Made by a program: the position numbers and the translations under genes. Below the pieces are notes generated by a model. It was not told where the DNA came from. It saw only the letters and a program-made list of their open reading frames with translations, and did no database searches. Shown in pieces: positions 27,931 to 33,523 of a stretch of DNA of 33,523 nucleotides. The DNA is from Lutibacter flavus. Lineage in GTDB: Bacteria; Bacteroidota; Bacteroidia; Flavobacteriales; Flavobacteriaceae. The stretch's first letter is position 1; each line of letters opens with the position of its first letter. The stretch is taken from positions 1-33,523 of the forward strand of contig CAMDPE010000008.1 in the NCBI GenBank assembly GCA_945903795.1, given 5' to 3'.

Positions 27931-28488
27931 ATGAAAAATTTACGAAAATGGAGCAGAATACTTCATAGGGATATTGGGTTCTTTTTTATTGGCACCACCT
28001 TAATTTACGCTATTTCAGGTATCGCTCTAAATCACTTGAGCGACTGGAATCCCAATTATTCAGTTGAAAACAAGAGTTTCACCACTGAAATCAATCTGGA
28101 AAATAACGCTTCAGTTAAGAATAATATTTTGTTATTGCTGGATGAAATTGACAACAAAGAAAACTACAAACAGCACTACTACCCCAATGCCCAAAATCTT
28201 AAAATATTTTTAAAAGGAGGTTCTTCAATTATGGTGGATGTGGAAAGCGGAGCCGGAAGGGCCGAATATTTGAAAAAACGACCGTTGTTCTATGAGGTTA
28301 ATTATTTGCATTACAACCCAAACAAAATTTGGATGTGGTTTTCGGATATTTTTGCCGGCGCGTTGATACTATTCTCCATCACTAGCCTATTTATGCTAAA
28401 AGGAAAAAAAGGCGTGATTGGCCGGGGCGGAATTTATATGGTGCTGGGAATTATTATTCCAATTCTGTTTTTGGTGTATTATCTTTAA
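27931..28488 (+). CDS. PepSY-associated transmembrane protein
   Basis: A 185-residue inner-membrane protein. The first span is residues 14-34, in a start typical of PepSY-associated proteins (KWSRILHRDIGFFFIGTTLIYAISG shows the pattern). A periplasmic domain (about 40-125) follows, then two C-terminal spans (about 135-152 and 165-183). The ATG at 27931 is chosen over a TTG two codons earlier. It is co-directional with, and 14 bases after, the OB-fold lipoprotein gene. Relatives are often linked to iron or siderophore reduction; the histidines LHRD and NYLHYNP could bind haem, but this is inference. Confidence 0.78.
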   Translation: MKNLRKWSRILHRDIGFFFIGTTLIYAISGIALNHLSDWNPNYSVENKSFTTEINLENNASVKNNILLLLDEIDNKENYKQHYYPNAQNLKIFLKGGSSIMVDVESGAGRAEYLKKRPLFYEVNYLHYNPNKIWMWFSDIFAGALILFSITSLFMLKGKKGVIGRGGIYMVLGIIIPILFLVYYL

Positions 28489-28553
28489 GAGAATAGAGAC
28501 AAAATTGATTTTTCTAATTAAAAACTTTACAATAGCATTTCAACATATAACTA

Positions 28554-29621
28554 TTAACCTTTTAACTTTTTATAAGAATTCAGCAACATAAAATCGGTTA
28601 AAACCATTGCGGCCAAAGCTTCAACAATTGGTACGGCGCGCGGCACCACACAAGGATCGTGGCGGCCTTTTCCATGCATCTCTAAAATATTACCGTCTTT
28701 ATCAATGGTTTGTTGTGCTTGCATAATAGTGGCGACAGGTTTAAAAGCCACCCGAAAATAAATATCCATTCCGTTGCTGATGCCACCTTGAATTCCTCCG
28801 GAAAGATTTGTTGTGGTGGTGCCGTCGGCATTAAAAATATCGTTGTGTTCGCTGCCTTTCATTTTTGCGCCGCAAAATCCACTTCCGTATTCGAAGCCTT
28901 TTACTGCATTGATGGAAAGCATCGCTTTTCCAAGTTGGGCATGTAATTTATCAAAAATTGGTTCACCCCAGCCAACAGGCACATTTTGAATAACGCAGGT
29001 TACGGTTCCTCCTATTGTGTCTCCTTGTTTTTTAATTTCATTGATGCGGGCAATCATTTTTTCGGCAGTTGCGGTATCCGGACAACGAACATCGTTGCTT
29101 TCAATATTACTAAAATCGACATCCTGATACGGTTTTTCCATAAAAATTTCCCCTACGGAAGACGTGAAAGCGTTTATTTTTATGTTGGAAATCACCTGTT
29201 TTGCAACAGCACCGCCAACAACCCAATTCGCAGTTTCACGGGCAGAAGTGCGACCACCACCGCGATAATCGCGAACACCATATTTTTTATCGTAGGTATA
29301 ATCAGCGTGAGAAGGTCGGTAAGCATCTTTGATATGCTCATAATCATTGGAACGCTGATTGGCATTTTTAATGATAAAACCAATGGAAGCGCCTGTGGTT
29401 TTTCCTTCAAAAATTCCGGATAAAAATTGCACTTCATCAGGCTCTTTACGTTGGGTCACAATTTTGGATTGTCCAGGTTTTCTTCTGTTCATTTCATATT
29501 GCACAGTTTCCAGATTCAATGTAATTCCGGCCGGACAGCCGTCTATGATTCCGCCAATTGCTTCGCCGTGAGATTCCCCGAAAGTTGTAAGTGTAAATAT
29601 TTTTCCAAATGTATTTGCCAT
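28554..29621 (-). CDS. aroC: Chorismate synthase
   Basis: A 355-residue enzyme that converts EPSP to chorismate using reduced FMN, the last step of the shikimate pathway. Family signatures are clear: [18 protein letters not shown] at the N-terminus, [37 protein letters not shown] around the FMN and substrate site (residues 103-132), and [19 protein letters not shown] near the C-terminus. The length is normal for the family. It is transcribed alone from a consensus promoter just upstream. No other aromatic-pathway gene is nearby. Confidence 0.97.
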   Translation of the reverse strand: MANTFGKIFTLTTFGESHGEAIGGIIDGCPAGITLNLETVQYEMNRRKPGQSKIVTQRKEPDEVQFLSGIFEGKTTGASIGFIIKNANQRSNDYEHIKDAYRPSHADYTYDKKYGVRDYRGGGRTSARETANWVVGGAVAKQVISNIKINAFTSSVGEIFMEKPYQDVDFSNIESNDVRCPDTATAEKMIARINEIKKQGDTIGGTVTCVIQNVPVGWGEPIFDKLHAQLGKAMLSINAVKGFEYGSGFCGAKMKGSEHNDIFNADGTTTTNLSGGIQGGISNGMDIYFRVAFKPVATIMQAQQTIDKDGNILEMHGKGRHDPCVVPRAVPIVEALAAMVLTDFMLLNSYKKLKG

Positions 29622-29638
29622 CGTGCTATTTTAAGTAA

Positions 29639-29646
29639 CAAATGTA
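29639..29646 (-). promoter_or_regulatory. -7 box of aroC
   Basis: On the minus strand TACATTTG matches the Bacteroidota consensus exactly and lies 17 bases before the aroC ATG at 29621. No clear -33 element is seen. Confidence 0.5.
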
Positions 29647-29806
29647 AAAAAAAGAATTTTAAGATGGATTTATATATCCGTTGAAATAAGCAGCAAAGGC
29701 TAAAATTCACAACATTTGTTAATTTGAAAAAAAAAGAATTTTATTTTGATTATCTGGCGTTAGGTGAATGGCAATATTTAGAAATCGTAGTTCAATTTGC
29801 GTTAGG

Positions 29807-29904
29807 GATTGAAGTGGAAATCCCGGCTTTGCGAGCTTATTAGGAAATACGTTCAACAGATTGCCACGCTCCGCTCGCAATGACTGATTGCAGCGAAAAG
29901 CCCG
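29807..29904. repeat. Short non-coding repeat element with direct and inverted repeats
   Basis: Two imperfect 19-base direct repeats (29807-29825 and 29886-29904; 15 of 19 bases match, core GATTGnAG) flank a segment holding a perfect 8-base inverted repeat, TTGCGAGC (29829-29836) and GCTCGCAA (29873-29880). The stretch is much richer in G and C than its surroundings. Similar phrases such as CGCTCGCAATGAC occur, from memory, as dispersed intergenic repeats in flavobacterial genomes. It fills most of the 308-base gap between aroC and the permease gene. Frames crossing it are chance frames. Only one copy is visible in this window. Confidence 0.55.
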
Positions 29905-29929
29905 ACCCGCAGGGGAACGCCCAACCAAT

Positions 29930-30682
29930 TTAAAAAAACCAGAGTTTTATTGCCATAATGACCACCATCACAATCATAAATATTTTAACCACACCATCAC
30001 CTTTTTTTACGGACCAACGGCTGGCAAGCCAACCTCCTGCTGCACTTCCTACGGCAAGAAGCAAGCCGTATTTCCAGTTAATTTTGTCGTTGGCCAAAAA
30101 AATCGCAAGGGAAGCAACCGTAAAAACCAAGGTCACAGTGACCTTTATGGCATTGCTTTTTACCAAGGAAATATTGTTTACGGATGACAGCACCAACAGC
30201 ATCATAAAACCAACGCCAGCTTGTATAAATCCGCCATAAATGCCCACAAAAAAGAAGAGCAAAACACTGATCCATAAATGCTTGCCGGTAGTGCGTTCCA
30301 ATAAATTAAATTGTTTGTATTTATGGTTTAAAACCATATAAACCACCAGCAAAACCATCACAATAGCCAAAATTCTATTAAAAGTTTCGCCTTTGATGTC
30401 GACGGCAATTTGAGCGCCAATTAATGCGCCAATTAATGCTGAAATACTGACGTAGATGCTAAACGGAAACGTGAGAATCCCTTTGCTTTTGAAGCCGGCC
30501 GTGGTGGAAATGCTTTGAAACAAAATGCCGATGCGGTTTGTGCCATTCGCCACATTTGGCGGCAATCCTAAAAAAATAAGAATTGGCAAGGTTAATAAGG
30601 AGCCGCCGCCCGCAATGGTATTTATAACACCTGCAACAAAACCTATCACAATTAGCAGGACTATTTCTAAAATTGGATTCAT
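29930..30682 (-). CDS. TSUP (TauE/SafE) family membrane permease
   Basis: A 250-residue inner-membrane protein with about eight spans. The family signature GFVAGVINTIAGGGSLLTLP lies in the first hairpin (residues 14-33) and is echoed in the second half by IYGGFIQAGVGFMMLL, giving the two-fold repeat of the TSUP family. Members export sulfite or sulfoacetate, or move other organic anions; the substrate here cannot be told. It ends beside the repeat element and is transcribed alone from its own consensus promoter. Confidence 0.88.
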   Translation of the reverse strand: MNPILEIVLLIVIGFVAGVINTIAGGGSLLTLPILIFLGLPPNVANGTNRIGILFQSISTTAGFKSKGILTFPFSIYVSISALIGALIGAQIAVDIKGETFNRILAIVMVLLVVYMVLNHKYKQFNLLERTTGKHLWISVLLFFFVGIYGGFIQAGVGFMMLLVLSSVNNISLVKSNAIKVTVTLVFTVASLAIFLANDKINWKYGLLLAVGSAAGGWLASRWSVKKGDGVVKIFMIVMVVIMAIKLWFF

Positions 30683-30699
30683 CTGATTATTTAAGTACT

Positions 30700-30707
30700 C
30701 AAATGTA
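30700..30707 (-). promoter_or_regulatory. -7 box of the TSUP permease gene
   Basis: TACATTTG on the minus strand is a perfect match to TAnnTTTG and lies 17 bases upstream of the ATG at 30682, the same layout as for aroC. Confidence 0.5.
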
Positions 30708-30751
30708 CTGAAATTATAACTGAAAAATATCCTAAAAAAAACACTAAAAAG

Positions 30752-30783
30752 TTTCAGAAAAACAAAAAAGGGTTCTATATTTG
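30752..30783 (+). promoter_or_regulatory. Promoter of the tRNA-Ser gene
   Basis: TATATTTG at 30776-30783 matches the -7 consensus exactly, and TTTC at 30752-30755 lies 20 bases upstream as a near -33 element. Transcription would start a few bases before the tRNA at 30795. Confidence 0.6.
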
Positions 30784-30794
30784 CCCTCGCTAAA

Positions 30795-30879
30795 GGAGAA
30801 ATGGCAGAGTGGTCGATTGCGGCAGTCTTGAAAACTGTTGAGGGTCACACCTCCGGGGGTTCGAATCCCTCTTTCTCCG
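30795..30879 (+). tRNA. tRNA-Ser (anticodon TGA)
   Basis: An 85-base class II tRNA. The acceptor arms GGAGAAA (30795-30801) and TTTCTCC (30872-30878) pair fully, with G30879 as discriminator. The anticodon stem GCAGT/ACTGT encloses the loop CTTGAAA, with anticodon TGA at 30829-30831, reading serine UCA codons. A long variable arm (GTTGAGGGTCACACCTC region) and a T-arm with GGTTCGAATCC are present. The 3' CCA is not encoded. Confidence 0.97.
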
Positions 30880-30882
30880 CTG

Positions 30883-30920
30883 AAAACCCTGTAAATCATT
30901 GATTTACAGGGTTTTATTTT
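30883..30920 (+). terminator. Intrinsic terminator after tRNA-Ser
   Basis: A perfect inverted repeat with 16-base arms, 30883-30898 and 30900-30915, around a single central base, followed by a T-rich tail (TTTTATTTTTT). It starts four bases after the tRNA ends. Confidence 0.92.
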
Positions 30921-31061
30921 TTAAGGTGCTATATTGGGTGTTGTTTTATAGATTTTTATAGGGATCGCTAGCACCATTTGAAAAGTCATTTAATATCAAT
31001 TAGTTGCTAAATTACATTAACTTTAAAGAATCGTTTTATGCGTTTTGGATAAATAACTTAC

Positions 31062-33523
31062 TTAAGGTTGATATGCTTTGAATAGTTTAATTTTTTCAAT
31101 CATCTTATTTTCTTTATCCTTTAATCCAAGATACTTATATAGGTTTTGTGAAATTTCATACATAGAAAACAAGTAACTGCTATTTTGTAAACTCATATTT
31201 TCCATAATTTCGATACCTGTTTCTTGATTTTCTACAGCCTCTTCAATCTTCTCTATTAAAAGATATAAATTGGACAACTCATTATAATAGCCTGCTAGAT
31301 AAAAATCATTTCTATTCTTTTGATCAAGAGACTTATGTAACTCAATACCTGACTTCAATAGTTTAATTGCTTGTTCGTAAGAACCTGCAATAGCAAAAGA
31401 TTTCGAAAGTATTCTATACTCAATGCTTAGTTGTTGATCATTGTATAAAGAGTGTTTTCTTCTTATTAATTGGACTTTATTAAAGTTCTTTACAACACTC
31501 ATTAAGTCCTTCTCCAATAAATAGATATTAGATAAATTATTTAATGATGTAATGATTAAATTCAATGAATTTATATCATTTTCAGAATATGATTTTAAGG
31601 CTTTTTTGAAGTAAGAAATAGCTAATTCATTTTTATAATTCTCTGCATAGCAAAGACCTAAATTATTATAAATGACTCCTAAACTATTTTTATTCAACAG
31701 AGTATAATTTTCAGCTCTTTTAGCTAAATAAATTAAACCTGCTAAATTACTTTTAGCCCCTAAATAGAATCGTTTCGCATATAAAAATTCATTTTCTAAT
31801 AATAATAGCGGTTGATATAGACAACTTCTATATTGTTCTTTTATAGAATTAAGAATTGATTCTGCATATTTCAAATATCTAAATGAATTCTTTGGGGCAT
31901 TATACCCTTCTTCAATTCTTTTCGTTAACCAAGTAATGAATAATAAGTTTGTTATAAATGGATTCAACTCTTCACGTTGCCTATATAAAATTATTTCCCT
32001 CGTTATTTTATGAATATCTATTCTCTTTCTATCATTACTTACTACTATTAACCCTTTTTTATCTAGCGAATTGATAATATTAGAAATTGCAATCTTATTT
32101 TCAGAATAATGACTTAATCCATTTATTAGAATTAAATCCTCAATAATTATGTTGCTTGTAGGCAATAAGGCTAAAAAATTTAAATAATTTTTTTCGTGAG
32201 ATTCAAGAGATGGAATACTAAATCTTTCGATTAAATAATTGAAAATTCTAATTGGACTTAATGTGTCATTTATATCTATATCAATCATAAAGTCTGTATC
32301 ATCAAGTCTTTGTTCTTTAAGGGAGATAATAAAAGAATCCAAAGTTAAATCAAAACTATTTTGAATTGTCTTTGCGATTAATTCTATGACTAGGGGATTG
32401 TAATCAATTGTATTAAATAAATTTTCAAATAACTGATCCTTAATTTGTTCTCTATTATTATGGGATAGGTATATTTCTTTAGCATCTTCAAAACCTAATC
32501 GTAGTAATTTTAAATTAGGAATAGTCTTTAGATGACTTCTTGTTAATATCAGCTTATGCCAATTAGGTGTTAACGTTAGAGATTCTATCTCTAATAATTC
32601 ATCTTCAGATTGTTGAATGTCAATTATCAACAAATTTTCACCTTCTATTTTATTTAATTCATTGATTATATATTTGAATATTAGTTGAGTGTTATTGTTG
32701 CCCTTTGTAAAATCCAATTGTAAATTTTCCCTAATTATATCATCTAAGAGCAAAGTGGATTGTATTGAATTTTCTAAATTTAACCAAATAATATGGTCAT
32801 ATGTATCAAAGGTTTTCAAGTACTTTTTGCCAAATGAGGTTTTGCCCATTCCTCCTTCCGAATAGATTGAAAGTACTTTTTTCTCTGATAAAATAGAATA
32901 GGTATTATTTAAAAGATCATCCCATCCAAAGAAATCACGAGAAGAAAAATCTGGAATAAGGTTTAAATATTTAGGAATTTTAGTTTTAGGATTATGGATC
33001 TCCCTTTTTAATAAATCTATTTCTGTAGAGTGAACTTCCTGTGTACATCTAATCTCCTCAACATTCAATTTTAAAGTCTCAATTTCAATCCTAAATAATT
33101 TAGTTAGCTTACCATCAATTAAATGTAATAAATCATTATCAGTTTGCTTAATAATGCTACTAAGAGTCTCATTACCTAGTGCTCTATCAAGTTTATTTTC
33201 TTTTTGTGAACTTCTATAAATTTCTGAAAGAAAAACACTAAATAATAATGAAACAGGTTTACTTTCAAACTTGGAATGCTTTAGTAAACTATGGATCTCT
33301 TTTGTCGTAAATTCAATTGCTTCTTCCGGAGAATTGCCACTAAACTCCCAAATAATTTTTTTTACAAAAAACTCCATGTTACTTTCTTTGATTTCTCCAA
33401 TAAAACCGTTGTAAACATCCTTTATTTCTTGCTTAGAAATTTCTGATGCACTTCTTTCTAAAAACTTATTTTTTCTAATCTTAATTTCTTTATTAAGAAT
33501 TTCTTGTACTTTTTTTATACATA
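31062..33523 (-). CDS. NB-ARC/TPR STAND-type ATPase, probably partial at the right edge
   Basis: From the ATG at 33377 the protein has 771 residues, but the frame stays open through 48 more codons to the window end with no stop, so the true start probably lies outside. Counting from that ATG: an N-terminal helical region of no known family (1-145), a linker FFGWDD (149-154), Walker A GGMGKTS (175-181), Walker B LLIID (249-253), LTR at 278-280 as in NB-ARC proteins, YNPLVIELIA (GLPLA-like) at 326-335, a winged-helix-like stretch (about 380-470), then several TPR helices (about 560-745). STAND ATPases are signalling switches, many of them antiphage sensors. No nuclease or other effector domain is visible here. 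The gene looks more AT-rich than its neighbours and lies beside a tRNA. Confidence 0.82.
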   Translation of the reverse strand, partial: CIKKVQEILNKEIKIRKNKFLERSASEISKQEIKDVYNGFIGEIKESNMEFFVKKIIWEFSGNSPEEAIEFTTKEIHSLLKHSKFESKPVSLLFSVFLSEIYRSSQKENKLDRALGNETLSSIIKQTDNDLLHLIDGKLTKLFRIEIETLKLNVEEIRCTQEVHSTEIDLLKREIHNPKTKIPKYLNLIPDFSSRDFFGWDDLLNNTYSILSEKKVLSIYSEGGMGKTSFGKKYLKTFDTYDHIIWLNLENSIQSTLLLDDIIRENLQLDFTKGNNNTQLIFKYIINELNKIEGENLLIIDIQQSEDELLEIESLTLTPNWHKLILTRSHLKTIPNLKLLRLGFEDAKEIYLSHNNREQIKDQLFENLFNTIDYNPLVIELIAKTIQNSFDLTLDSFIISLKEQRLDDTDFMIDIDINDTLSPIRIFNYLIERFSIPSLESHEKNYLNFLALLPTSNIIIEDLILINGLSHYSENKIAISNIINSLDKKGLIVVSNDRKRIDIHKITREIILYRQREELNPFITNLLFITWLTKRIEEGYNAPKNSFRYLKYAESILNSIKEQYRSCLYQPLLLLENEFLYAKRFYLGAKSNLAGLIYLAKRAENYTLLNKNSLGVIYNNLGLCYAENYKNELAISYFKKALKSYSENDINSLNLIITSLNNLSNIYLLEKDLMSVVKNFNKVQLIRRKHSLYNDQQLSIEYRILSKSFAIAGSYEQAIKLLKSGIELHKSLDQKNRNDFYLAGYYNELSNLYLLIEKIEEAVENQETGIEIMENMSLQNSSYLFSMYEISQNLYKYLGLKDKENKMIEKIKLFKAYQP

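Noticed and set aside
29719-29928. A 69-residue minus-strand reading frame between aroC and the permease gene
   Set aside because: It runs through the repeat element, its translation is low in complexity and has no family likeness, and it has no promoter.
30795-30920. An attachment site formed by the tRNA-Ser 3' end
   Set aside because: No second copy of the tRNA end and no integrase gene lies inside the window, so an insertion here cannot be supported from this sequence alone.
1-33523. CRISPR arrays, prophage genes or riboswitches
   Set aside because: I saw no regularly spaced repeats, no phage structural or integrase genes, and no recognisable riboswitch core in the leaders I read.

Overview
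The window is chromosomal DNA from a low-GC member of the Bacteroidota, most likely a Flavobacteriaceae species. Three things point there: repeated promoter -7 boxes of the Bacteroidota type TAnnTTTG (for example TACATTTG and TATATTTG), few Shine-Dalgarno sites, and gene families typical of the phylum (DUF4294, DUF4212 with a VC_2705-type symporter, a PepSY-associated membrane protein, an OB-fold lipoprotein). All identifications rest on reading motifs; no database search was run.

Layout. 1-356: no gene. Two tandem leftward promoters with similar leaders sit here; they look like those of an rRNA operon lying outside the window. 357-3052: a DUF4294 protein (-), then an M42 peptidase and a PlsC-type acyltransferase (+). 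3080-8310: a tandemly duplicated two-gene module, a cNMP/CBS/DUF294 nucleotidyltransferase followed by a DEDDh 3'-5' exonuclease. The first copy of the large gene has an in-frame TAA. 8364-18876 (-): an acetate/propionate locus. In transcription order it holds a porin, DUF4212 subunit, SSS symporter, intrinsic terminator, 64-aa membrane protein, SSS-STAC sensor kinase, receiver-only response regulator, 72-aa membrane protein, and a 1274-aa protein that fuses a PrpE-like synthetase to a complete AcsA. A zinc-ribbon/HTH protein related to IS1 InsA lies just upstream.

19865-25833: gltB-gltD, ending in a UUCG-capped terminator. 26028-28488: a class V aminotransferase, an OB-fold lipoprotein and a PepSY-associated membrane protein. 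28554-30682 (-): aroC and a TSUP-family permease, separated by a short non-coding repeat. 30795-30879: tRNA-Ser(UGA) with its promoter and a perfect hairpin terminator. 31062 to the right edge (-): an AT-rich NB-ARC/TPR STAND ATPase whose reading frame stays open to the window end, possibly the start of an accessory or defence region.

How it fits together. The porin, DUF4212/SSS pair and fused synthetase would bring short-chain fatty acids in and activate them to acyl-CoA. The kinase carries its own SSS domain and probably senses the substrate, as in CrbS/CrbR and CbrA/CbrB systems. The convergent cNMP/CBS/nucleotidyltransferase-exonuclease pairs are probably a regulatory arm of the same locus. 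The most unusual features are the PrpE-AcsA fusion, the duplicated module with one nonsense-interrupted copy, and a response regulator with no output domain.
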